From positions 7,811,501 through 7,875,500 of the forward strand of contig NC_060110.1 of assembly GCF_021155765.1 (NCBI RefSeq): DNA of 64,000 bases, given 5' to 3'. The position numbers and the translations under genes were made by a program. Under the pieces are notes generated by a model. That model saw nothing but the letters and a program-made list of their open reading frames with translations, did not search any database and had not been told where the DNA came from. This document shows, piece after piece, positions 36,556 to 47,791 of the stretch; position 1 is the stretch's first letter, and every line of letters begins with the position of its first letter. Source of the DNA: Diprion similis. Taxonomy: Eukaryota; Arthropoda; Insecta; Hymenoptera; Diprionidae.

Positions 36556-39500
36556 ATGGAGAACAAAACTGGCAATAATTTTATCAGCTATGTCGGTTTC
36601 GAACAACATGAGATGCAGGTAAGCCTCTACGATTCTTATGTTTATCCACGAAATTAAGTACCTCGTTTCGTATGTCAATTCGTAATTAGATGGTGCAGAA
36701 TGACTATGTAAATACTTGAACCTAACCTAGAAGTACCTAGAAGTACCACGAGATGTGATATTTACTGTGGAATTTGATCATCAAGCAGTACCGCGTAAGC
36801 ATCCTAAGCTCTTGCACGTTTCACTGTTGGTTTCAGCTGCTCGGTACAAGCCATCGGAATTCTCTGTCTGAAAATAGCATGAAGCTACTCGGCGGTGAAG
36901 TTCTCATTACAAAGGCACAAAATGTATTGATGTTTGCTCCTGTCGGCGATCTGACCCAAGGAATTTCCGGAATATTGTCGGTAACAAATTTCAAGCTCAG
37001 TTTCGTCACCACTGACGATACCAATAGCGAGGTGAGAACATTCAGAATTATTTTATTCGTTCAAGACTGCTAAATTACTTGCAGAATTTGTATAGACGTC
37101 GATTTCTTAACGCGTTATTTTAAAGTCTAGCATGAATACAAGATATTGTCAGAAAAGATTAATGTGTACTCTATGCTAAAATATTTTCATTACATTTGAT
37201 AAAAACCCTTCAATGTGAGAAATGATCAACAAATACACAAAATAATTAGCTTAGAAATTATGATGATATTATATCAAGTACTCTCTTAGATATCTGTTTT
37301 AGCAGCTTTCTTCATACTGCATCATAATGTCTAGTTTAGTCAAGGATGACATTGAAAAACATTCTGTATAGAAACTGTAACTAATTGTAAATTACATGCA
37401 CAGTTTAAGTAATATCTTTTACTAAGTACTTCTCAGTGTAGTTTTCATGAAGCAGATGATTTATAATATGCCATCTATTTAAATATCATCTGAACATCAG
37501 ACGACACATTAACAAGTCTTCTTCTGTGGTCAGTTTTATTAATAGTCTGAATAATGTTCTTTCCAGGACATAACTTATCAGCAAAATAATCTATACGGAT
37601 ATACAGACACATGTTTGTCAAATATACACGACATTTATATAATCGTAGGCAACAAAAAGAGACGGCTCTATACCGGAAGTACGATACCCTCCAAAGTAGA
37701 AGGAATCTTCATCGTCTGCAAGGTGGTTTATATCTGGTCCTTACATTTGTCTGTGGTCGTGCGTTGTATACTATGCATACATGTGTATTCTTGCTGTGTG
37801 ATAAAACGTAGTAACTAATATGAGATTTCAGAATATGAGGACGTGGTCATTTTCATTTAAGTTTTCACCAGTCGGTTGTGGTAAAAATTTACTGACCACT
37901 CTACTGCATCACGCTTTCCCTAGTAGGCATCAACTTCTGTTTGCATATGATTACAAGTCAGTATAATAAGTAATGACCCATCCCTATTATTACTATTACT
38001 AATTACATATAATACTTAGTTGTAAAATGCCCTTTATTATGTTACTGCTATTTTCATTGAGAAAGTATTTTTCTATTGTATAGCATTAGTTATTATTTGA
38101 GATAAAGGTGAAATTTCTGCGTTTTCAGAGAGCCTTACTATAATAGCATGGAGAGAGGGGTTCATTTATTTCGAGATCGTGCTGATTGGGAAAGCGAACT
38201 GCAACGTACTACTCGAATCAGGGGAAATACGAACAAGGCATGGAGAGTGTCTACGGCAAACGTAGAATTTGAATTTTCTCTTAGGTGTGTATGTATATCC
38301 TCAACCAAAAATCCACCAATGTCAAGTCTCTACAGTTTCGAAATAAGCCAATGAATATCTGAAATGATGCCAAATGCTCTGTTCCTTATGTAACCCAAGA
38401 AATAATTAACTTGTTATTATTTACAGTTTATCGCAATATATTATAGTACCAGCGTCTGTCACGGATAGTCAGCTAACCAGAGCAGCTGGACACTTTCAAG
38501 GTAGTCGCCCACCCGTTTGGTCGTGGTCAAGTGAACGTGGCGCTGCATTGGTCAGAATGTCCGAACTGTTGCCGACCATTACAGAGCGAACTCAGGAGAA
38601 TATTATGCTCGAAAACATTCGAAAAAGCCATCCCCAAAAGCTTGAACCAATAGTTATTGAATTGAAGAAAGATGTAACTGTCAAATCGCTTGCTGCTGGA
38701 TATGCGAAATTTGTCAGTCTCTGTTCACCAGGTATTCTATGCTCTAATGTGTAACATCTTTGCAATGCCGTTGAATGAAGGCTCAATTTATTACTCACCA
38801 TTCCTAACAATATTTGGTATATGTTACAGAAAACATTCGGCAATTTTGGATTCAGGATAATAATTTTTACTCGTTACTTGAAGGCACCAAGTGGTTAAGA
38901 TCAGTTTCGTACTGCCTCGAGAAATCTGTCGAAGCCAGTGACTCTTTAAACGGGGGTACCTCAGTAATTTTGCAAGGTACGAGTTTCTGTACAAGATAAT
39001 TTACCTGCACCTAAAGTTCACATTTTTTTTTATGCACGGTGTCGATTTTTTCAGAAGGGGAAAGCAGAGATCTATGTTGTGTTATATCGAGTTTAGTCCA
39101 ATTATTACTCGATCCTTATTATCGAACTATAACAGGGTTTGAGTCCCTTCTTCAAAAAGAATGGGTTGCCGCTGGGCACCCTTTTTGTGATCGGCTCGGC
39201 CACATTATGAAATCAAGTTCAGAAAGGGTATGCTGTATTTCCGTAATATTATCTCGAAATCATTACAAATCTCTTACATCTCCACAACTCATAGATTTCT
39301 TTGATTTTCAACAGTCTCCGCTACTTCTCCTCTATCTTGACTGTGTTTGGCAAATTTGCCAGCAATTCCCTGCTGAATTTGAATTTACGGAAACATATCT
39401 CACAACCTTATGGGACTCGGCACACATCTCAATATTTGACACATTCATATTTAACTGTGAAAAAGATCGATACGACGCAGCTATGGTGAGTTTTTGTCGA

Positions 39501-40253
39501 GATTATCTTTACATACATAATTCTTCTGTGCATTGTTAGTGATCGTGTAACTTCCGAATGACTTGACCGATTGAGGCCATATTCATACAATATATTTATA
39601 TTATCGAGACAAGGGTTCATAGCTATATAGATATATTTATTGTTAACATATTTTGCATATTATTAACACATTATTGCACACCTACCGAAAAGGGCAGGAC
39701 AACGTCTGCCGGAACAGCTAGTTAAATATAAAACAGCTTCTTCTCGAGCTTCGGTGATATAGATTTAAAAATTCTTACCATACAGGATCCTGCTAGCCCT
39801 CTTATTCTACGGAGTGTATGGGATTGGCGAGAGCAGTTCAACGATTCGGATATATTGCTATTCTACAATCCTCTGTACAGCATGTCGTTATCTTCGACAG
39901 GAAAGACTTACATAAAGCCTGTGTTCAATATTCCCTGCCTAGAACTTTGGGCTCAATGCTACTTCAGGTGGATACCACCGCTTGAGATACGCAACGGAGG
40001 TAGAAATCACATTGAACTATACTCGCGGCTCATACAAAACGACATTAATCATTTGAAAGTGAACGCAAACGGCAGTTGCGGCTCTCCTGTTGATAAGGTC
40101 ACAACGTATTTGGTACAGATGAACATAGACAGCTTTTATCCATTTAGCAATAAAAAATCTGGCAATGTTATCAGCACGCCTATTATGAACAACTCAACGC
40201 TAGCTACCGAAAGCCTGCTGGATGTACAGTCCTTGTTGACAGCACCCGATTAA
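36556..40253 (+). CDS. MTMR10: Myotubularin-related protein 10-type pseudophosphatase
   Basis: Ten exons close in one frame (652 aa): 36556-36618, 36837-37031, 37567-37722, 37832-37956, 38129-38284, 38427-38731, 38830-38976, 39055-39227, 39315-39485 and 39786-40253. A PH-GRAM domain fills about 25-140. The myotubularin-type domain follows, with RPPVWSW at 259-265 and LLLDPYYRTITGFESLLQKE, EWVAAGHPF and LYLDCVWQICQQFP further on. Where active members have HCSDGWDRT, this protein has LQEGESRDL (around 382-389), without the catalytic Cys and Arg pattern. It therefore belongs to the inactive MTMR10/11/12 group, which in vertebrates partner active myotubularins in PI3P and PI(3,5)P2 turnover on endosomes. 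Human MTMR10 is somewhat longer; the C-terminal tail here is short. Confidence 0.94.
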
Positions 40254-41035
40254 TTTTATATAAAAAATTTCTTTGTTAGATCTTGTATTTAGTTTACTCC
40301 TTACAATATTTACCATCGCGCGCTACTTATATCGTATAATGCCTTGTTTTTCCGTGGATCTTTCCGGTTTTTCGAGGGTCAAATTGTGTATATTGATTGA
40401 GGTCCTCGATAGCGGCGAAATTCATCAAAGTATTCATGCGTTCAACCCAACAACTTGAATCATCAACGCAAACAATTCTCGATTTCCCATGCTTACAATT
40501 AGTCACAGCGAAAATTTGAAGTTTTTTCAATCTCACGGTAACTCTGTTTTCGCTAAGAGACAGAACATGGCCGTAAACAAAACGGAACATAAGCTCCGAT
40601 TTAGTTGCGCATCAGGCAGCATTTTTCCCAATCTTATTTACCTAATATACATATACATATGTCAAAGCTAAGATAAATCTTATTATTATTTTTAATTTAT
40701 TTTTTATTTATAATAAAAAAAGAGCTTATTATTAGTTATTGTATGTTATATATATATATATAATTTAGAAAATAATATACGAATGTATGCACTACATGCG
40801 ATGTACGATATTAAGTTACAGTAAAGCTAGAATTTTTTTTGATAATAGAAAATATATCATTCAAAGTATATGCAAACTAACACAGGAAGACACACACACA
40901 CACTTAGTAAAGACAACATACAACGTATTCAGCATGTGTACAATACTGTTGTAGTGGGTGACATCGTTTGAATACACCTGTTAGCGTAAATTCGACTCTG
41001 ATTCAACGGTGCGTAACGCGCATACCAAAGAATTC

Positions 41036-41041
41036 AATAAA
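41036..41041 (+). terminator. Candidate polyadenylation signal for MTMR10
   Basis: AATAAA in TTCAATAAAGCTC on the plus strand, about 780 nt after the stop. Earlier AT-rich variants near 40714 (AATAAA) could also serve. Confidence 0.4.
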
Positions 41042-41074
41042 GCTCATAACATCTGCGTATATTCACTTGACTAT

Positions 41075-41080
41075 TTTATT
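41075..41080 (-). terminator. Candidate polyadenylation signal for ALDH
   Basis: TTTATT on the plus strand (AATAAA on the minus), about 230 nt downstream of the ALDH stop codon. Confidence 0.5.
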
Positions 41081-41306
41081 TACTGCAAGTGTGGTATAAG
41101 ACTTTTGGTTTACAATCATGTTCGAAATCACGTAATTTCATTAATGTAAAATCTAACAGTATGAAAACAGTATAAACGTAATCGTAGAAATATTAAAAAT
41201 AAGACTTACATGTCTGATAGGAAAAGAAAAAAAAAATTCATCTTTATCTTCAATAAGATGCTCATTATATCTACATGTAGTAGGTACAATTTTAGGTTCC
41301 AGCAAT

Positions 41307-44300
41307 TTAACTGTTCTTCTGGTTAAGTTTAACAATGACGCTCTTGACCTCTGTGTAAGCCTGAAGACCGTATTCTCCCATTTCTCGTCCATGTCCGGAA
41401 TTTTTGAAACCACCAAACGGTGTTTGTGGCACTAATGCGTTGTACGTGTTCACCCTGTTTGCACAAAATATTTGCAAAATATGATTCTGTTACGGAAGAA
41501 AGGAGAACTTTGAACTTGAAAAGTAACAGTGTTAGTAGCAATCAAGAGACTGTAAAGTCTTTCGTCAAACAAGGAGAAGCCTACCAAAGGTTTACGGGTT
41601 CAGCCTAATTTTATTTTCTTCCATAATTATAATACTCTGAGGATTGAATGATGATTAATATGAAATTACCACACAGTTCCGGCTTTAAGTCCCTGGATCA
41701 AGTGATTGGCCTTGTCGATGTCCTTAGTGAATACTGCCGCTGCTAATCCATAATCTGTGTTATTCGCACGTTCGATTAGATCGTCCAAGCTACTGAACTT
41801 CAATATTTGCTGAACTGGCCCAAAGATCTGAAAGCGTAACCATAGTGTTAGTATTAAGGTTGAAAATTTTCCCGAACACGGATGTACGTGTTACTAAGTA
41901 TTTGATAAACTAACTTCCTCCTTGGCGATGGTCATATCGTCTTTGACATCTGCAAATACAGTTGGTGCAACGAAACATCCTTTGTCGCCAACTCGTTCTC
42001 CTCCAGTAACAAGTTTCGCTCCTTCTTTCTTTCCGGATTCGATCAGACCTAGAATCTTGTTCATTTGCTCTTCGTCCACCTGTGTAAATACGGTATAGTT
42101 AGCACATTTGTACGTAGATGACAAAACGGAATAATTTTAGCTCGACGTTATGGTACCTGAGGACCCTGTTCTGTTTTCGCATCGAACGGGTTTCCGGTCG
42201 TTCTCCTCTTGGCACGGGCTGCACTTTTTTCGACAAATTCATCATAAATTGCATCCTCAACGTAAGTTCTGGATCCGGCACAGCAGCATTGCCCCTAAAA
42301 CAAATGGGGAAAGTGTTTTCCGACGATTGTCTCGCTTATCCGGACCATCATTCTACTGAAAACCGATTTTCATCCCTACCGCGTTGAAAAATAGTCCAAA
42401 GTGACCCAATTCAACGGCCTGATCGAAGTCTGCATCCTTGAAAATGATGTTCGGAGACTTTCCCCCCAATTCTAAGGTGGTCCTCTTCAGATTTCCCACG
42501 CCGGATCCTTGCTGAATCAGTCGCCCCACTTCCGTGGATCCGGTGAAGGCAATTTTGTCGACATCCTTATTGGCGACGAGAGCTGCTCCTGCATTACCGT
42601 ATCCAGGAACGACGTTAATTACACCTTCAGGAAAACCAGCTTCCTTTGTAAGCTGGGCGATGTACAAAGCCGTCAGCGATGTTTGCTCAGCCGGCTTTAA
42701 CACGATTACGTTTCCTGAAATGTGCAAGAGGATTATGTTATCGCTAAACAATTAAGTAAACAGACGATAAAAATACGTCAATTACCAGTTGCCAGCGCCG
42801 GTCCTAATTTCCAGGCCATCATAAGGATAGGAAAGTTCCAGGGGATAATTTGGCCGCAAACACCTACTGGCTCGTGTCTCGTGTAAGTGAGGTAATTTCC
42901 ATCCGAGGGAATAACTTTTCCGTGATTTTTGTCAGCCCAGCCTGCATAATAACGAAGAGTATCGATGCTGCCCTTAAGATCCATCGTGTACGAAGCGGTG
43001 TATGGTTTTCCATTATCCAGCGTTTCCAAAGACTATAATGATTGATATTAGACGTGCTTTATGATTCTATTGCTGCCTGTTTGTCGAACATTGTTAACTG
43101 CAGGTGAAAAAGTGAGTGGCTAGTAATAATGCGCGCGGATTAATATTGTAGATTACCGCAAGGTATTTGCGATCCCGTTCCAGAAGATCGGCTAAGCGGT
43201 GAAGAAGAACGCCCCGTTGAGACGCGTCCATCGTTCTCCAGGGCGAACCAATTTTGAAAGCCTTCTTGGCTGCCTGAACGGCAATGTCAATATCCGCAGC
43301 ATCACCCTCCTGAATTTCTGTGATAGTTTCTCCCGTCGCAGGGTTTATTGTCGGGAAAGTTTTCCCTGACTTGGAACGGTGCCATTCGTTGTTAATGAAA
43401 ATCTACGAACAAGAAATACGTTGTTTATTTATAAAATTAGATCTAATCTGTTCTTTCTGATCGAAATATTTTGAATTCGCAGAAATTGAAACGAGCTGAT
43501 TCTTTTCAGTTATTTTTGAATATGACTATTAAAAAAAAACTGAATTTATCATTCAAATAATTCTTAGACTGATTTCGTAGATCTATAAGGCTTTCGTCGC
43601 AGCTGAAATTCTAACTGAATTGGTTTTGGTATCGCTTTTTTCGACGTGATAAAGAGAAAGGTGTAAGGTCAATCTACATTTAGAGATGGAGAAAAAATAT
43701 CAAAAAACAAAATGTTATAAATAAGACGTATTGTATGATAAAAATTAAATTTTAGAAAATTTGCTCCGCGATTATAAACATTCAAAATTATGAAAATACG
43801 ATTATTAGTATATAATATATTTTTAGTCCGAGTTTTAAGGGGTATGTCTAATTACTATTATTAAAATAAAGGGCATATTGGGATACTATGAGATATCTTT
43901 AAGGGGCATTCAAATCCGTTACAAGGTTTAATAGCATCGACAATGTCATGAGGAAGAGGCTTTTTGTGATGCCTGTACCGATTTAGTGCGCCGTTCACAC
44001 GAAACGTCTGTTTTGCTTTAGTGGGGTGGACAGCTGCAAACTACGAGTACCTACCTGAGTGGACCTAAATTTATTATGATTTACCCATGAGAAAATGGCA
44101 TAAATTCTACGAATTCTTCGCCACATAAAAGTGCATTGGAGTGTTTTTGACCAGAATTGCATATAGAATGGGTCTTTTTAGCCTTTCTTGATGTTTGAGA
44201 AACGTGGACTTTAATGTTCGAAAATATACATCCCCTTAAGCTGTAGGCTTGTGGTGTAATGAAGTCTCAATATATTCTCCGCCAATATCTCTCCTGTTCA

Positions 44301-44925
44301 AGTACGCATTAGCTAATCCAATCTAAGCTCAAGAATTTTGATAATTCATAATGACGCAATAACCTGCGCCGATATAAGAGATAAATTAATCTCAACCAGA
44401 TGCTGCGTTTCACGAAAGAGTATTACAGCGACAATTCGCCGGTTATTACGACATCAATTGATAACACCGGGTCTAAGCGATTGAATTTCTGACTGATCAA
44501 CAGTTTTTTATCAAGTTATGTAATACAACGGGTCAATATGAATTGTGTAATATATACAGTTGACCATACGTGTAAAGATTAAAAATATCAAATGGTGAGG
44601 CGCGCGAGAAATGTTTCAAGGACACGTGCTATATGACACATGTATATGTACCCATGAAGGAGACACGTGTGTCACACGTTATTGGTTGAAATGTTTCTCA
44701 AGGTATGTATATACGATTTGATACAGATAGCATTATACGTAGCTACGTCCGTATGTAAGCTCCATAATGGCGAATGACTATCTTAACCCGTGAATTGTTC
44801 TATGATCCAAGGTGCATGCCGGTACTTACCCCGCTGTACAAGATGCTGGGATTAACTTCCGGTGCCGGAATAGCCGATGATGAAAAGGCACGAGCGGCTC
44901 TGATTCCGTTCAGTAATCGAAGCAT
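41307..44925 (-). CDS. Aldh: Mitochondrial aldehyde dehydrogenase (ALDH2/ALDH1B family)
   Basis: Eight exons close in one frame (510 aa): 44925-44830, 43402-43157, 43032-42786, 42714-42380, 42294-42157, 42079-41915, 41827-41670 and 41454-41307. The first 30 residues ([17 protein letters not shown]) are basic, hydroxylated and free of acids, as in a mitochondrial targeting peptide. The NAD-dependent ALDH fold follows: [13 protein letters not shown] (Asn near 179), [18 protein letters not shown] with the general-base Glu at 278, and GQCCCAG with the nucleophilic Cys at 312. The end, [20 protein letters not shown], matches ALDH2. It should oxidise aliphatic aldehydes such as acetaldehyde in the matrix. 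Intron 1 is 1.4 kb and the others are short. All catalytic residues are present. Confidence 0.96.
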
Positions 44926-46186
44926 GATTTTGTTATAATGCGTAATGTTTTATCGAACCGTACGTCTCTTCCTCACAAACTTGCCTCGCAACTGCCGGCC
45001 GCAAAGTGAGCGCATCTGCTTCGGCAGGAGATGTTTATACGGCAACTACAGCGATTTGTACACGGTGTTTTGTACCACAGTTCCGGGCCAAACGGCGCCG
45101 GTCACATCATATCACTTATCAGTGATCTCGTATTGCTCTGCATATGGAAATTTAAAATAATATGTCTTTCTGGTAGTTTTTAATCTCATGGGATAATGCT
45201 ATAAAAAAATTTTCATGGAATGATCGCAACGCGATATAGCATGCGGAGATACAAGCTAGGTGTCAAACTGCGATGGATGATATCGATTATTATTATTTAT
45301 TACTCTATATGTATATCAGCTTGAATCTTTTTTACAGAGAATCAAAAATCGTTTTGGCTGCAAGGTGCGTCCGTACAAGTAAAACGTAGGTGTGTGTTGT
45401 ATTACGCAGTTTTGAATACAAAGCGATAACGCCTATGCCGAAATGATTACGCAAGGCTGGGTTACAATCGGCGCTGGTTTGCGACATGTGTGTGTGTGTG
45501 TGTGTGATGTCCGTGATTATCACATAGCTGTGTTCGAATTGATTGTAACCTGACTTCTACAACGAGCAGAAAGAGAAAGAGAGGGAGAAAAAGGAAAAGC
45601 GAGACAGACAGATAAAAAGAAAGAAATTCAACTCAAGCCTAAAAATAACAGTTAAGTACAATATTTTGAAATTTAAATGCATGTTAACTAAACGTGAAAA
45701 ACCATTTCATTTCACGCTGGGACGCCACCATTAGCGAGATTCTGCGACTGCGTGATATTTCCGATTATTTTACTGTCGAGGCGACTGATCGTCAGGCTCG
45801 ACCAACTCGAGATGATCTCATGTGGCGCCTCGCACATGCTTCGTACAATCTATGCGTGATTTTTGGAACGCATTTTGCCAGGTTCTATGATTGGATGGCA
45901 TTGCCGGTACTCAAAAAACTCCCGCGAAAGAAGAGCGTTGCCATTATTGCATCTCAACCCATGGGGTAATCCAAATTTAAGCATATGCAGGGTGAGGAAA
46001 AAGTATAGAAGCCCCTAGAAATGTCGCGGGGTTCGGCGAAAATAGTACATTACGTGACAAGTGCGGGAAGTAGGTAATACCTGCACACACGAGTTATGTA
46101 AACTATTCTTTGACACAAGTTGTGGTAAGTTTACGATAAGATCTGATGCAGAAACAGCATACACAAAGAAAAGTTAATATGAACTG
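44926..46186. other. ALDH upstream region with one weak exon candidate
   Basis: 44926-45120 is GC-richer and should be the ALDH promoter and 5' UTR. A CACGTG/ACACGTGT-rich palindromic patch lies inside ALDH intron 1 at about 44620-44680. A TG repeat sits at 45488-45506 and a GA-rich run at 45570-45625. A plus frame open from 45694 to 45969 reads protein-like (LRLRDISDYFTVEATDR, MWRLAHASYNLC, FYDWMALPVLKKLP) but has no ATG at its start and no recognised family. It might be an isolated exon or a relic. Confidence 0.35.
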
Positions 46187-46282
46187 TTAGAAATCCAAGC
46201 GTCGCCTTCGCTTCTTGGCGCCGCGTTTGTGTAAATCGATTATCAAACCCATAATCTTCGATTCTTCCATAACGAAGGACAT
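46187..46282 (-). CDS. Possible 31-codon small ORF with basic tail
   Basis: ATG to TAA, 31 residues: a short hydrophobic-helical start (MSFVMEESKIMGLIIDL) followed by a basic run (HKRGAKKRRRRLDF) resembling a nuclear or nucleolar localisation signal. The A-rich bases before the ATG are compatible with initiation, and no splice acceptor is evident just upstream. It could be an independent peptide, the last exon of an unseen gene, or chance. No homologue is recalled. Confidence 0.25.
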   Translation of the reverse strand: MSFVMEESKIMGLIIDLHKRGAKKRRRRLDF

Positions 46283-47064
46283 TGTAGGTGATAAGAATAA
46301 ACAATTACAGTAATATATTTTATAATACCCAGAATAAGTTCAAACCGCAAGGAATTAACTAGTTGCAATAAAAGAATTCAAAAATTCACCTTAAATTTGA
46401 AACAATAGCTTTTATTTCCAATATGACACTGTTTTTGTTGTAGCAAATTTTTTCTTATCCACCAAATATAGAGAAATCCATGGATACTTATCATACTGCG
46501 TAATTACCAGCAGTTTTAAGCGTAGACCAAACGTAGTCCACAGTTTGTATGATGACACTTGACTTTTTGGGAGTTATTGATGGTCTGTTTGTATAATGTG
46601 TTAACGATCATAAGCTTGGTTGAATTCAATTTATAGTATTTTTTCTACTGCAGGCCTTCGTCAAGCTCAGCTCTGCAACAAAGTTTCAAAACAGTGATAC
46701 GAGCAAAATAAAGGAAGTAAATTTATTTTTCATAGCTTCCTTAAATATCACGATGTATCCCAATTACAGTTTCCGTGATACATTCAGGTGTGCAATAAAG
46801 AGCATCCATTTCGCGTCTAATTTGTTCACGAGTAATCCCAAAATTTGAACTGCGACGAAAGCCAGTCAATCAAGAGAAACATAACACAACATTCCCATTG
46901 AACAGTCTGTCTCCTTCACATTTAGCCTATGTGTGACTTACATCTTAATTTCTTACCATATAATTATTTTGAACGAATTTAATGGCTTCGCTAACGATCA
47001 TTCGCGTCACCTCGTTGATACAAGTGTACATTAGCCTGGAACAACATGAGATGTAGTATAAGTG

Positions 47065-47304
47065 TTAATAATGAATATCAGTTGAAATTATAGCAGGTGT
47101 ATAATCGCACAATTTGGCCACGCTACTCCATCCGAGCATTTCGTCAACGACGCACAACCCTGCTTTTGTTAACACGAACATCAGCCCTTCAGCGTCGTTA
47201 GAATCCACTCCACCGGGGTCGTGAATAACGCGGACTTCAAATTTCATGAGACCAAGATCCTGCGCAGTGAAGTTGCCGCTTTTGAATTTACCGAAAAGAG
47301 ACAT
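47065..47304 (-). CDS. Unrecognised small protein (79 codons or spliced longer)
   Basis: A single open frame starting MSLFGKFKSGNFTAQDLGLM and continuing FEVRVIHDPGG, DSNDAEGLMFVLTKAG and DEMLGWSSVAKL, ending at a TAA. Codon use and composition look coding. A second splice-bounded segment lies downstream at 47035-46957 (acceptor TTCCAG, donor ATG/GTAAGA), reading LMYTCINEVTRMIV and SEAIKFVQNNYM. It would join if a weak donor TT/GTGCGA inside AAA TTG TGC (phase 2) were used, giving a longer protein. Next to it, at about 46870, is another acceptor followed by a short stop-terminated exon. I recognise no domain. It is divergent from SMG5 with a CpG-rich region between. Confidence 0.5.
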   Translation of the reverse strand: MSLFGKFKSGNFTAQDLGLMKFEVRVIHDPGGVDSNDAEGLMFVLTKAGLCVVDEMLGWSSVAKLCDYTPAIISTDIHY

Positions 47305-47519
47305 GACGATATTTATCCGAGTACCGCACGCGCCTCGTTTGTTGTCCGTCAACGTCACGTTATAATTATTTTTTCTACATTTCGTGTTACAGTTCCTCGT
47401 AGACTTTAATTTTGTAGATTGTACAGTTATTAACACATAATTTTACGGCCAGTCTTTTGATACCTAGGTGAGTTTACGTTCAAGTGAGTGTAAAAGTAAT
47501 TTCTAAGTAAATTGAAAAA

Positions 47520-47791
47520 GTGTGAAAATCACGGCCGGAATCGCGGAGCGCGCGACGCGAGCGCGAATGCAGCGACGATGCGCAGTGGGACTTGCGCTGT
47601 AACTCGGCCATCTTGCAATTGCACGTTGCTGGGCGCTGCGGACTGCGGAGAAAGAGGAAGAGGGCTGGCAAATGTCGCCGTATTTTCATACAATGAGACC
47701 AATGAGACCTCGCGCGAGAATCGGTTCGAAGTTTGTTGTTGAGAAATGATAGATCAGCTGAAATCCATGGAAAGATGAGTTGACACGCAAT
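47520..47791. promoter_or_regulatory. CpG-rich bidirectional promoter region upstream of SMG5
   Basis: Dense CpG (GGAGCGCGCGACGCGAGCGC, about 47544-47563) between the SMG5 start (plus) and the small minus-strand gene. It includes GCCATCTTG at 47607-47615, a perfect YY1/Pho-type core (GCCATNTTG), typical of TATA-less housekeeping promoters. Confidence 0.55.
47607..47615 (+). promoter_or_regulatory. YY1/Pho-type motif GCCATCTTG
   Basis: Exact match to GCCATNTTG, 177 nt upstream of the SMG5 ATG. Confidence 0.45.

Larger units (their letters stand above)
40254..41306. other. Convergent 3' region of MTMR10 and ALDH
   Basis: About 1.05 kb between two stop codons that face each other. Very AT-rich, with TA and CA microsatellites (about 40748-40761 and 40892-40903). 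It should contain both 3' UTRs, which may overlap. Open frames at 40273-40671 are not supported. Confidence 0.6.
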
